Of a stretch of 50,428 nucleotides of DNA, positions 1 to 7,494 are shown piece after piece. A program made the translations under genes and the position numbers. Origin of the DNA: Campylobacterales bacterium (GTDB lineage Bacteria > Campylobacterota > Campylobacteria > Campylobacterales > Sulfurimonadaceae). The number at the start of each line of letters is the position of its first letter. The stretch's first letter is position 1. The notes beneath the pieces were generated by a model. That model ran no database searches. It was not told the origin of the DNA and worked only from the letters and a program-made list of their open reading frames with translations. The stretch covers positions 1 to 50,428 of the forward strand of contig JAJRQV010000098.1 of NCBI GenBank assembly GCA_024280035.1, written 5' to 3'.

Positions 1-80
1 CTTAATTTAAATAACTAACTTATTCATGCCTTTTAAAAAGACAGTCGTCAACCTACTACCTATTTATTTATTTTACTTAG

Positions 81-108
81 AAATAATCACCCTTTGGGGT
101 AATTATTT
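81..108. terminator. AT-rich hairpin, possible terminator of a gene left of the window
   Basis: AAATAATCACCC and GGGGTAATTATTT pair around a TTT loop with one mismatch and one bulge. AT-rich flanks make it terminator-like in both directions. The gene it would end lies outside the window, so the role is inferred. Confidence 0.35.
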
Positions 109-115
109 ATGAGGT

Positions 116-135
116 TCTGTGGATAACTTGCTCTT
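116..135. repeat. single arm of the dispersed palindromic repeat
   Basis: TCTGTGGATAACTTGCTCTT matches the right arm of the larger copy at 310-330. TGTGGATAA (118-126) is the reverse complement of the classical DnaA box TTATCCACA. No matching left arm was seen close by, so this looks like a half copy. Confidence 0.6.
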
Positions 136-238
136 GATCTTTGATGGAGTTGGCAACTGGGTTGTTTAACTTAAGCTGTGACCCCGTGTATAGGGTTAGT
201 ACCTTATTTGCTAAGGTATTGTTTTTATGTACTGTCTT

Positions 239-331
239 TTTTATCCACAGATTAAGCGTATTTAATGGATTCTTCTTTGCTTTGCTCTTTAATTGGCTTA
301 ATCTGTTTAATCTGTGGATAACTTGCTCTTA
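239..331. repeat. dispersed imperfect palindrome, copy 1, with two DnaA-box-like cores
   Basis: The left arm is TTATCCACAGATTAAGC (241-257). The right arm is TTTAATCTGTGGATAA (306-321) followed by the conserved flank CTTGCTCTT. The interior keeps remnants of secondary repeats such as GCTTAATCTG. Related copies occur at about 20855-20939 and 40544-40630, and a degenerate arm at about 2313-2340. Each full copy could fold into a long stem. The family looks like a REP/MITE-type dispersed repeat; origin and function are unknown. Confidence 0.65.
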
Positions 332-366
332 CTCTGTTCTTTTATCCCAATCGATGAGTCCGATTG

Positions 367-389
367 AAAACCTCTATCGAGGTTTTTTT
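367..389 (+). terminator. strong intrinsic terminator without an obvious upstream gene
   Basis: AAAACCTC and GAGGTTTT (367-374, 379-386) form a perfect 8-bp stem around TATC and run straight into seven T. A smaller stem, AATCG/CGATT, lies just before it (349-365). The orientation implies rightward transcription through about 130-390, where no protein gene is convincing, so it may end a small RNA. Confidence 0.55.
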
Positions 390-652
390 AGTAGAAGTTT
401 TTAACTCCTGGTAAGGAGTTATTCATCGTTGTAATCGATTGGTGATTAAAGGGCTTATATATGTTAGTAGTTTGTTTTTTTCATCTTGATTGTATTTATT
501 GGAAATAATATTTTTAGATACTTTAAAAATATTAGATATTAAAATTAAGGGTTTTGTACATTTATTGGCTTTTAATCTTTAAAACTCAAAGTGTAAAGAT
601 TGTGTTAAATTTCTTGGAATTTGCTTTATTGTGGGACTTGATGTATAAATAT

Positions 653-667
653 GTTGCATAATGTAAC
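653..667. promoter_or_regulatory. 15-bp operator-like palindrome
   Basis: GTTGCATAATGTAAC is palindromic except for one G/T position. Its core resembles the palindrome upstream of recA (TTGCATTATGCAA). It lies about 310 bp before the FadL-type gene. A transcription-factor site is inferred only from symmetry. Confidence 0.25.
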
Positions 668-890
668 AAATAACTCACTTTATCTATTAATCTGTATCTC
701 TCAGTAAATATGTCATATGAGTAGTATTTATAACAGAAAGCGTTAAAATAGTGCTATTTTTGCTTAATTTGATAAACTATACTAATAATATTAATTATAT
801 ATCCCGTATTATTAGTTTTAGAGTGTAATTGTATAAGTTCATATTATTAATCTTAATTTTTGTTTAAGACTTGCTTTATTTTATCTCTCC

Positions 891-896
891 TATAAT
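891..896 (+). promoter_or_regulatory. -10 element of the FadL-type gene
   Basis: A perfect TATAAT follows an AT-rich stretch, as is usual for epsilonproteobacterial sigma-70 promoters, which often lack a clear -35. The start site would be near 903, giving a leader of about 75 nt. The ribosome binding site TAGGAGAA lies just before the ATG at 979. Confidence 0.5.
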
Positions 897-978
897 GCTT
901 GCAATCGAAAAGATAGCTTGTTTGGGGGATTGGCCCTCTCGCTCTTTTTTACAAACTTTTTAATTCTTAGGAGAATAG

Positions 979-2211
979 ATGACAAAAACAATTAAATTAG
1001 CTCTAGTAGCTGCAATGGCAATGGGTGCAACTTCTGCATTCGCAACAAATGGTGATAACCTAATCGGTCTTGGTGCTAAATCACGCGCAATGGGTGGAAC
1101 GGGTGTTGCTCACTTTAATGGTGCTGAGTCTGCTACAGCGAATCCTGCTCTAATTACTAAATCTAAGGGCACTTCTTTTGCTTTCGGTGGTACTTATTTC
1201 CGTCCAGATGTTGAAGTTGAAACAGGTGGTACTACATACCAAAGTGATGCTAAGCATAATGTTATTCCATATGTAGCATTAACAGAAAGCCTTGATAATG
1301 GTTTAACTATTGGTGCATCTATGTTTGGTTCAGCAGGTATGGGTGTTGATTACCGTTCAACAGGTGCAACAGATATGGCAGCAACTGGTCCAAATATGTA
1401 TTCAATGAGAACAAACCTTTTATTACTTAAGTTCTCTGTTCCGATTGCTTACGGGCAAGACAACTGGTCAGTAGGTATTGCTCCAGTAATGATGTATGGT
1501 TCATTAGACATGTCTTTAGATATGCCAGACTTTGATCCTGCTACAGGAGCTCCTCTTGGTACGCAGCATGATGTAGGAAATGGTTCTTCATCAAGTTTTG
1601 GTGTAGGTCTTGAACTTGGTGCTGCATACGAGCTTCCAGATATGGGTCTTACTTTTGGTGCTGTTTACCACTCTGAAATTGCAATGGAATATAAGGATCA
1701 GATTACTACGTTAGGTCGTGAATTTGGTTATGTAGGTGCAGCAGAATTAAGTAATAAACTTACTCAACCAGCTGAATATGCTTTAGGTGTTGATTGGACT
1801 CAAGGCGATATTTCTCTTACTTTTGACTGGAGGAATATTCGTTGGGGATCTGCTCGTGGTTATTCTGACTTCGGTTGGGAAAATCAAAGTGTTTACGCTC
1901 TAGGTGGTGAGTACAGAATGGATGACTTAACTTTAAGAGCTGGTTTTAACTACGGTAAAGACCCAATTAAAGACAGTGCAGATACTCGTCTGAACCTACT
2001 AAATCAAGGTATGTTCCCCGCAATTACACAAAGACATTATACTATTGGTGCGGGTTACCAGTTTACTAAAAATGTTGGTCTTGATGCAGCATTTACTTAT
2101 GGTGTAAGCGGAGATCGTACAGTTAATACGACTCCATTTACTGCAGGTGCAACAACTACAGCTACAAATGATCAAATTGGTCTTTCTGCAGCTATTAACT
2201 ACACTTTCTAA
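979..2211 (+). CDS. OmpP1/FadL/TodX-family outer-membrane transport protein
   Basis: This 410-residue protein starts with a clear Sec signal peptide (MTKTIKLALVAAMAMGATSAFA). The mature N-terminus begins NGDNLIGLGAKSRAMGGTGVA, the hatch-type start seen in FadL/OmpP1 proteins, and is followed by alternating beta-strand sequence ending in the terminal aromatic F (INYTF). FadL-type barrels let hydrophobic compounds such as long-chain fatty acids or aromatics cross the outer membrane; the substrate here cannot be told. TAGGAGAA before the ATG sets the start. The gene is monocistronic, with its own -10 element and a hairpin after the stop. Confidence 0.88.
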   Translation: MTKTIKLALVAAMAMGATSAFATNGDNLIGLGAKSRAMGGTGVAHFNGAESATANPALITKSKGTSFAFGGTYFRPDVEVETGGTTYQSDAKHNVIPYVALTESLDNGLTIGASMFGSAGMGVDYRSTGATDMAATGPNMYSMRTNLLLLKFSVPIAYGQDNWSVGIAPVMMYGSLDMSLDMPDFDPATGAPLGTQHDVGNGSSSSFGVGLELGAAYELPDMGLTFGAVYHSEIAMEYKDQITTLGREFGYVGAAELSNKLTQPAEYALGVDWTQGDISLTFDWRNIRWGSARGYSDFGWENQSVYALGGEYRMDDLTLRAGFNYGKDPIKDSADTRLNLLNQGMFPAITQRHYTIGAGYQFTKNVGLDAAFTYGVSGDRTVNTTPFTAGATTTATNDQIGLSAAINYTF

Positions 2212-2232
2212 AGTTTAGTTAAACCTCTTCTC

Positions 2233-2254
2233 TTTACTACCTTCGGGTGGTAAA
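2233..2254 (+). terminator. hairpin terminator after the FadL-type gene
   Basis: TTTACTACC and GGTGGTAAA pair, with one G-U wobble, around a stable TTCG tetraloop. A weak T-rich run (CTTTTAT) follows about eight bases later. Confidence 0.6.
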
Positions 2255-2312
2255 GAACTCTTTTATAGAACTTCATTTTAACTTTTCACTCTAATTTAAA
2301 TCTATTCAACTG

Positions 2313-2340
2313 GCTAAATCTGTTGATAATGCTTACTTAT
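2313..2340. repeat. degenerate arm of the dispersed palindromic repeat
   Basis: CTAAATCTGTTGATAATGCT resembles the conserved arm TTAAATCTGTGGATAACTTGCT with several changes. No second arm is recognisable. It may be a decayed copy or chance similarity. Confidence 0.3.
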
Positions 2341-2491
2341 TCCAAAATCTCATTATTATTCGTATGTTTCATATATAAGCAGATGTTTTACAATAATTTA
2401 CTATCAATCAATTTTTTAAATACGTTTATATCGGCTATGTTACACTGTAGGGATTCATATTAAGCTCAGGGTGGCTTATAAAAGGAAAAAT

Positions 2492-3460
2492 ATGTTTAGT
2501 AAAATTATTAATTGTTTAGTCATAACATTATTAACTACGAGCACATTGTTGGCACAAGATGGTATCTATTTTAATGCGGCGACAGGTGATAAAGAAGGTG
2601 CTTATAATACAATGGTGGACGAAAAGATTGAGAATATTGGTTTTATTCTTTCTGATCCTTATGAAAGAATTAATGAGGCTTACGCTCAAAAGTATTCTAA
2701 TGAAAAAGGCTATAAAGAGACTTTAGATAATTTAGGATTTTTTTCAATAAGTAATGATAAGGCATTACGTCCACTCTTATTAAAAGAGCCTCGATTGGGT
2801 GCTTTTTCTCCTTTTAATTTACTTATTTATAAATATAAAAGTGAAGATATTACACGGGTGGGTTATCTTAACCCTAGGGTAATGCTTGATATTACGGGAG
2901 TAAATAATAAGCGTGTACGAACAGACTTTATTAAGATGTTTGAACCTTTACAAAAAGTGTTAGACAGTGAGATTAGAGGAAAGCATGAGGTTGTCACCTT
3001 TGATAAACTTCCTTCTACTAAATTAATGGAGTTTGAACTAGAGTTTGAGCGTTCTGATAATATATTAGACTTTATTGAAGATTTTCAAGAGAAGTTTGAA
3101 GAAGCCTTTGATGATAATAAATACATTATCGTTGATTTTAAAAACTATTCTGAAGTGTATGCAGATATGCAGGTTGATTTTTCTAAGTATGATGCTTATT
3201 TTGTGTACGCAATATGTCATTTTCACTTCTCTTACACAGTTTTTAATGCTGGAAATGCTCAAGCGGGTATTTTTGCCCCATGTTCAATGTATATGTATAT
3301 AGAAAAAGATAAAAATATTATGCATATTGGTATGGCATATCTAGAAAACTGGATTAGTGTCGCGGGAATTACAGATCTTGAACAAGTTAAATCAATTCGT
3401 ACCTTAGATAAACAAATTATTGATATAATGACAGGTCTAGGGGCAAAATTACAATTATGA
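2492..3460 (+). CDS. exported protein with two DUF302-like repeats
   Basis: Start chosen at ATG 2492, preceded by AAAGGA; a GTG at 2471 in the same frame would only add residues ahead of a good signal peptide (MFSKIINCLVITLLTTSTLLAQ). The mature 300 residues seem to contain two copies of a DUF302-like fold. The first centres on LGAFSPFNLLIYKYK and the second on AGIFAPCSMYMYIEKDKN followed by HIGMAYLENWI. The same two-repeat plan and FAPC motif occur in the protein at 6473-7435. DUF302 function is not established; these are periplasmic proteins common in sulfur-oxidising Campylobacterota. The lipoprotein gene follows after 27 bp and probably shares its transcript. Confidence 0.7.
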   Translation: MFSKIINCLVITLLTTSTLLAQDGIYFNAATGDKEGAYNTMVDEKIENIGFILSDPYERINEAYAQKYSNEKGYKETLDNLGFFSISNDKALRPLLLKEPRLGAFSPFNLLIYKYKSEDITRVGYLNPRVMLDITGVNNKRVRTDFIKMFEPLQKVLDSEIRGKHEVVTFDKLPSTKLMEFELEFERSDNILDFIEDFQEKFEEAFDDNKYIIVDFKNYSEVYADMQVDFSKYDAYFVYAICHFHFSYTVFNAGNAQAGIFAPCSMYMYIEKDKNIMHIGMAYLENWISVAGITDLEQVKSIRTLDKQIIDIMTGLGAKLQL

Positions 3461-3487
3461 GAAGAAAATTAAGATACGGAGGCGTAA

Positions 3488-4345
3488 ATGCCAGTTAGTA
3501 AAAAAATTCTAAGTTATATAATGATTGCAATGGCAATTTTATTTAGTGCCTGTAGTACAAAGTCTACGGGTACAGGAGAAGAGAATGCTCCAAAGGTTGT
3601 TTCAGCCTATTTAATAGGTAGTATGAGCTCTGCAGAAGAGGTAAGTGCTAAATTAACTGCCGCTGGTTTTGAGGTTCTTGGAACTTACCAAATTAATAAA
3701 AAGCATAAGCTTGAAACTGTTGTTTTTACAAATAACGTCTTAAGAGCAATGGCAAATAGACCAAACCGCGGTTTTGCTGCATTGGGTCGTGTTTTAATAG
3801 ATGGTAAAAACAGTCAGATTTCTATTGCTAATCCTGTCTATTTTGGAAAAGCTTTTATGCAACAAGATATAAATTATTCTGAAATGTTAAAGTTGAAAAA
3901 GAAATTAATGTCTACCTTTACGAATCTAAGAGAATCTGAAGATAGATGGAGTTACAGAGGTCTGTCTAATTATCACTTTATGGTTTCAATGCCATATTAC
4001 CAAGATACAACAATTATTGGGGAAGGTCCTACATAGCAACTTCTTAAAAAAGCACAGGAGTATCAGAAAGGAAAGGCTTTACTCTTTACACTAAAACTTG
4101 CTGAGGGGAAATACCTTCTTGGATATAAATTATCTCGTCGTACGACTAAATTTCCTGAAAAGATAGGTATAGATAAAGCAGGTTTACTACCGTATACTAT
4201 TTTGATTAATAATAATGAAGCTCGTATAATGGCACCTAAATTCTATCTTGCGGTGTCTTATCCTCAGTTAAGTATGGGTCAATTTATGAGAATTGCCACT
4301 GTTCCTGGTGCTATAGAGAGAGATTTAAAGAAACCTTTTGAATAA
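3488..4345 (+). pseudogene. lipoprotein gene interrupted by an in-frame TAG
   Basis: The frame starts MPVSKKILSYIMIAMAILFSACS, with a lipobox (LFSAC) that would place the protein on a membrane as a lipoprotein. TAG at 4034-4036 is codon 183. The same frame continues without further stops (QLLKKAQEYQKGKALLFTLK...) to TAA at 4343-4345, giving 285 codons. The two halves look like one protein: each has a segment resembling a DUF302-like repeat, as in the gene just upstream. I do not recognise a function. A GGAGG-like site before the ATG supports the start. Either the gene is broken by one base change or the TAG is a sequence error. Confidence 0.65.
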
Positions 4346-4443
4346 GGATATGATGTTCCTAATTATTACTAAGTAAATTCTTTAAACCTTATTTATATTT
4401 TTTGTGGTTATAGTTTATTAGCTATTAAATAACGGAGTTTATA

Positions 4444-4860
4444 ATGAGTAATATTTATAAAGATGCAAAGAGTGATGAGTGGTTCTTTCCTAATGATGCT
4501 TATATTTTAAGTGAAACAGATGAGAAAGGAATGATTCTTTATGCAAATGATATTTTTTGTGAGATAGCAGGGTACACAAGAGAAGAGCTTATGGGTGAAG
4601 CTCATAATATTGTTCGCCACCCCGATATGCCTCGTATCGCTTTTAAAGGCTTATGGGATGATATTCAAAGTAAGGGTTTTTGGACAGGTATAGTTAAAAA
4701 TCTAAGGAAAGATAGGGGTTCATATTGGGTTTATGCTACAGTAATGCGACGGCTACGCTCAGATGGTACGGTGACCTATCTGTCAGTACGAACACAGCCC
4801 AGTAGAGCAGATGTAAATGCTTGTACGAGTTTATATGCAGACTTAAAAGCACAAGAGTAG
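4444..4860 (+). CDS. stand-alone PAS-domain protein (Aer/CetB-like)
   Basis: The 138 residues are almost entirely one PAS domain: ILSETDEKGMILYANDIFCE, then IAGYTREELMGEAHNIVRHPDMP and a C-terminal sheet ending YLSVRTQPSRA. The HNIVRHPDMP helix-turn is typical of the Aer/CetB type that binds FAD for energy or redox taxis. In Campylobacter, CetB works with the membrane transducer CetA; no CetA-like gene is next to this one, so its partner is unknown. There is no signal peptide, so it is cytoplasmic. The ribosome binding site is ACGGAG. It ends with a genuine TAG stop. Confidence 0.75.
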   Translation: MSNIYKDAKSDEWFFPNDAYILSETDEKGMILYANDIFCEIAGYTREELMGEAHNIVRHPDMPRIAFKGLWDDIQSKGFWTGIVKNLRKDRGSYWVYATVMRRLRSDGTVTYLSVRTQPSRADVNACTSLYADLKAQE

Positions 4861-4948
4861 TTTTCCTATCTTCTTTTTAAATTCTTTAGTTTGCAGATAT
4901 CTAAGTGATGCAGTACAATTCTATAACAAAATATAATATGGAGTTTTA

Positions 4949-5515
4949 ATGAAATATATTTATATGTTTTTAATGAGTGTTTTTTTTATTGGATGTAGCC
5001 CTGTGCAAAAGGGTGATTACATCACCTATACCAGTGATGATTATATTTTTATGCAAGACAGTTTTATTAATCAGAAGATGGATTGTTTAGAGCTTGGAAA
5101 GATGAAAGAAGGGGGACTAGATGTTAAGTATTGTGTGGGTTTTAATTATGCTTCTGCCTTAGTTCAAGGTTTTATTTTTGAACATACCTATAAAAAACCT
5201 CAAGAACGTTTTATTGGTGCTACTCTCAGTTTTAAAACAAAAGAGACCTTTGTTATGCAATGTCTCTCACAAACAGTTGATGATGCTCCTTCAGGTAAAG
5301 AGTATATAAACTGTATGATTGCTCAAAGAGACTTTCCTTTGTATGCTTTTATACAATCTTCAAAAGAAAATATTAATGGAGAATTTCGTGCACCTGTTGG
5401 TGATAGAAAAGTGTTTAAGGGAGTGATTGGAAAAGAGGGAAAAGTTCTTTTGAAAAACTTTTATAAAGAGTTAGAAAATAAACAAAGTAATAAATGGAAA
5501 AATAGAAGTCTGTGA
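4949..5515 (+). CDS. putative lipoprotein, function unknown
   Basis: The 188-residue product starts MKYIYMFLMSVFFIGCS, a short signal with the lipobox FIGC, so it is expected to be lipid-anchored. The rest has no motif I recognise; it contains several Cys residues (CLELGK, YCVGFN, MQCLSQ, INCMIA) that could pair in the periplasm. TATGGAG before the ATG supports the start. Its stop codon is inside a hairpin shared with the convergent SH3 gene. Confidence 0.6.
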   Translation: MKYIYMFLMSVFFIGCSPVQKGDYITYTSDDYIFMQDSFINQKMDCLELGKMKEGGLDVKYCVGFNYASALVQGFIFEHTYKKPQERFIGATLSFKTKETFVMQCLSQTVDDAPSGKEYINCMIAQRDFPLYAFIQSSKENINGEFRAPVGDRKVFKGVIGKEGKVLLKNFYKELENKQSNKWKNRSL

Positions 5516-5524
5516 ACTTCTATT
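5501..5524. terminator. bidirectional hairpin over two convergent stop codons
   Basis: AATAGAAGT (5501-5509) and ACTTCTATT (5516-5524) form a perfect 9-bp stem. It covers the ends of both the lipoprotein gene (+) and the SH3 gene (-), so it would act on both strands while still coding. Confidence 0.55.
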
Positions 5525-5864
5525 GACACTGCATATCAGACTTCGTTAAATAATAACTGTTTACCCAACCTGAGTCCCCATCATACTCAATATAACACCA
5601 CTCTTCTTTGGACTGGGCCAAAAAAGCTTTAATCTCTTCTTCTTGCATATTGCCCATAGCCTCAAAGTCAATGTTTTTTCCACAACCATGGTTTACAATA
5701 CAGCTAGCATCAAAAGGTATCTGACCTATTTTTTCTGATGTATAATCGGCATTTTTGCGAATATTAAGTGTATCCCATGAGAAAACCTTTTGTACCTTCC
5801 CAAAAGTAACATTCTCAGCCAGAAGTGCCGATACGAGAAGAAACGGTAAGATTAATAGTTTCAT
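5520..5864 (-). CDS. exported SH3-domain protein
   Basis: Start chosen at ATG 5864 (reading leftward), which gives a signal peptide MKLLILPFLLVSALLA and has AAGGA upstream; a longer frame to 5951 adds only implausible sequence. The mature 98 residues form one bacterial SH3-type domain: DTLNIRKNADYTSEKIGQIPF, a Cys-containing insert (CIVNHGCG), then EEWCYIEYDGDSGWVNSYYL. Such domains bind cell-wall peptides or proteins in the periplasm. The target is unknown. Confidence 0.65.
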   Translation of the reverse strand: MKLLILPFLLVSALLAENVTFGKVQKVFSWDTLNIRKNADYTSEKIGQIPFDASCIVNHGCGKNIDFEAMGNMQEEEIKAFLAQSKEEWCYIEYDGDSGWVNSYYLTKSDMQCQ

Positions 5865-5926
5865 ATTAAAAGTCCTTGAAATAAATCTTTCTTCATTATA
5901 TCTAAGTGTTTTAGAAAATTTATATG

Positions 5927-5948
5927 AATTTACACTATTTTTACATTC
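5927..5948 (+). promoter_or_regulatory. tandem 11-bp direct repeat, probable response-regulator site 1
   Basis: AATTTACACTA (5927-5937) is followed at once by TTTTTACATTC (5938-5948). A -10-like GATAAA lies at 5953-5958, so the repeats would cover the -35 region as an OmpR-family activator does. The same arrangement recurs before soxX (10477-10498). The site precedes the operon that encodes an OmpR-type regulator, suggesting autoregulation. Confidence 0.5.
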
Positions 5949-5987
5949 CAATGATAAACTCCGTAAATATCACTAAGGAGATAAGAG

Positions 5988-6452
5988 ATGAAAACAATTA
6001 TCTTATTATTTATGTTTATGCAGATGTTACAAGCGGATGAGAGTGTTGTCAAAGTTGTATTTGACCTTACAACAAGTGATATTGAAGTCTTTGAAAGAAA
6101 TGTACTTAAGGGAATTGCTTTTCATAAGACACATTATGAAGGAAGTCTAAAAGAGTTGAGTGTTGCGGTTGTTATTCATGGTGGAGCATATAAGTTTTTT
6201 ATAAAAACTCCGGATAACAAACTTATAAAACAAGATGCAATATTAATGAAAACTCATAAGAATATAGCTAAGAGGATAGCCTTGGTGGCTGACTTGTATG
6301 AGGCTGAATTTTTAATGTGTAAGGCGGGGCTTACACGACGGGGGTTAAAAGAGAAAGATATTTACAGTTTTGTGAAAATGGTGCCTACATCAACTGTAGG
6401 TTTAATAGACAAACAGGGTGAGGGGTATGCATATATCCCCATCGGAAAATAA
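5988..6452 (+). CDS. periplasmic DsrE/DsrF-like protein
   Basis: The 154-residue protein has a signal peptide (MKTIILLFMFMQMLQA) and the DsrE-like fold: VVKVVFDLTTSDIEVFER, then VAVVIHGGAYKFF, EAEFLMCKAGLTRRGL and VPTSTVGLIDKQGEGYAYIPI. The single Cys in the CKAGL turn sits where DsrE-family proteins carry their sulfur-binding Cys. Cytoplasmic DsrE relatives pass persulfide sulfur; an exported one beside sox genes suggests handling of sulfane sulfur outside the membrane, but that is inference. CTAAGGAG gives a strong start. It leads the operon DsrE-DUF302-Cache-regulator-kinase and a second exported DsrE-like gene lies beyond the sox genes. Confidence 0.75.
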   Translation: MKTIILLFMFMQMLQADESVVKVVFDLTTSDIEVFERNVLKGIAFHKTHYEGSLKELSVAVVIHGGAYKFFIKTPDNKLIKQDAILMKTHKNIAKRIALVADLYEAEFLMCKAGLTRRGLKEKDIYSFVKMVPTSTVGLIDKQGEGYAYIPIGK

Positions 6453-6472
6453 AATCATATAAAGGAGAGAAG

Positions 6473-7435
6473 ATGAGAGGTTTGAAAAAAGTAGTTTATG
6501 TAGCATGTATAATAGTAGGTTTATTTGGATTTACACAGAGTCTGAGTGCCCAAAATATAAAAGGTGATTTACATCTATTTTCAATTGAAAACAGTGATAA
6601 AAACGAGATTCCTGCACGTATAGTCAATCAATTACAAAAAGATGGTTTTTCTATTTCGGCAGATACGGATATGACAAAACCTTTTAAGATACAGTTTAAA
6701 AAAAGTGATTTTGATATTTTTCATTTGATGACTATTTATCATGATGAGTTGAGTGCAAAACTGGTTAAAAAAATACCCAATGCAGGAGTTTTTTCTCCAA
6801 TGGGAGTGGGTGTTTATCAAAGAATTGGAGATAAAGTACTTTATGTTTCTATTTTAACATCTAAGGCACAATCAAAAATCTTAGGTCTTAAAGAAGTTGA
6901 GCCTATCTTAGTTGATATTGAGACAAAATTAATGGCGTCTATTAAGAGAGCCCTTCCTGATGCAAAGATAGACTTAGAGTCTGATAATCCTCTTCCAACA
7001 GAAGGAAAACTTCTCTCTTTACATGAGATGGAGATTGAAGATGATGAGTGGGAAGATATAAAAGAAGAGTTAATAATGACACTCGAAGCAGAGTTTAAAC
7101 CCGTAGGTTTTGTTGTTGCTGCACATGCTGATTATAACAGTGTCTTAACTCAAGATGGAAGTATTCAGAGCCCTTTTGATTTTTTTGAGACCTACTCAAT
7201 TTGTAAACTAAAAGTTATCCATGCGGTAGCAAAAACGCGTCCTCAAGCTTCAGCCTTTGCTCCTTGTACCATGATACTGTACAAAGAAAAAGATAAAAAC
7301 AAGGTTGTTATGGCTTTTCCTAGTGTATATAACTGGATGAGCAGTGCACGTGTGGTAGATGAGAATGCCAAAAAAGAGTTGATGAAAGCACAAACAGATT
7401 TTGAAAATATTCTGATAGAAGCAATAGGAGAGTAA
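6473..7435 (+). CDS. exported protein with two DUF302-like repeats
   Basis: The 320-residue protein has a signal peptide (MRGLKKVVYVACIIVGLFGF to SLSA). It repeats the plan of the protein at 2492-3460: a first repeat around AGVFSPMGVGVYQRIGDKVLYV and a second around ASAFAPCTMILYKEKDKN, then VVMAFPSVYNWM. A Cys sits in FAPC in both paralogues. Function of the family is unknown. It follows the DsrE-like gene after 20 bp with the site AAGGAGAG, and is co-transcribed with it; the Cache sensor follows after 59 bp. Confidence 0.72.
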   Translation: MRGLKKVVYVACIIVGLFGFTQSLSAQNIKGDLHLFSIENSDKNEIPARIVNQLQKDGFSISADTDMTKPFKIQFKKSDFDIFHLMTIYHDELSAKLVKKIPNAGVFSPMGVGVYQRIGDKVLYVSILTSKAQSKILGLKEVEPILVDIETKLMASIKRALPDAKIDLESDNPLPTEGKLLSLHEMEIEDDEWEDIKEELIMTLEAEFKPVGFVVAAHADYNSVLTQDGSIQSPFDFFETYSICKLKVIHAVAKTRPQASAFAPCTMILYKEKDKNKVVMAFPSVYNWMSSARVVDENAKKELMKAQTDFENILIEAIGE

Positions 7436-7494
7436 TTTCCTTGCTGATATCATAAATATTTATACACCAAGACAAAATATGAATAAAAGATGTT

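Larger units (their letters stand above)
1..978. other. long non-coding region with hairpins and repeats
   Basis: No open frame here has a convincing protein. An 87-codon frame at 141-404 lacks a good ribosome binding site, is mostly low-complexity hydrophobic sequence and runs through repeat arms and a terminator, so I do not call it. The left part holds a hairpin (81-108), palindromic-repeat arms (about 116-135 and 241-330), a small hairpin (200-218, TACCTTA/TAAGGTA), a strong terminator (367-389) and another hairpin (403-420, AACTCC/GGAGTT). From about 430 to 860 the sequence is very AT-rich with no clear structure apart from a palindrome at 653-667 and a possible regulator site at 590-608. 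The promoter of the FadL-type gene is at the right end. Confidence 0.6.

Noticed and set aside
118-321. Three DnaA-box-like sequences as a replication origin
   Set aside because: The boxes belong to a repeat family that also occurs near 20.9 kb and 40.6 kb, and no dnaA, dnaN or gyrB is nearby.
141-404. 87-codon frame as a protein gene
   Set aside because: No good ribosome binding site, low-complexity hydrophobic translation, and it runs through repeat arms and a strong terminator.
4932-4937. TATAAT as promoter of the lipoprotein gene at 4949
   Set aside because: It is only 12 bp from the start codon, which would leave no room for the ribosome binding site in the transcript.
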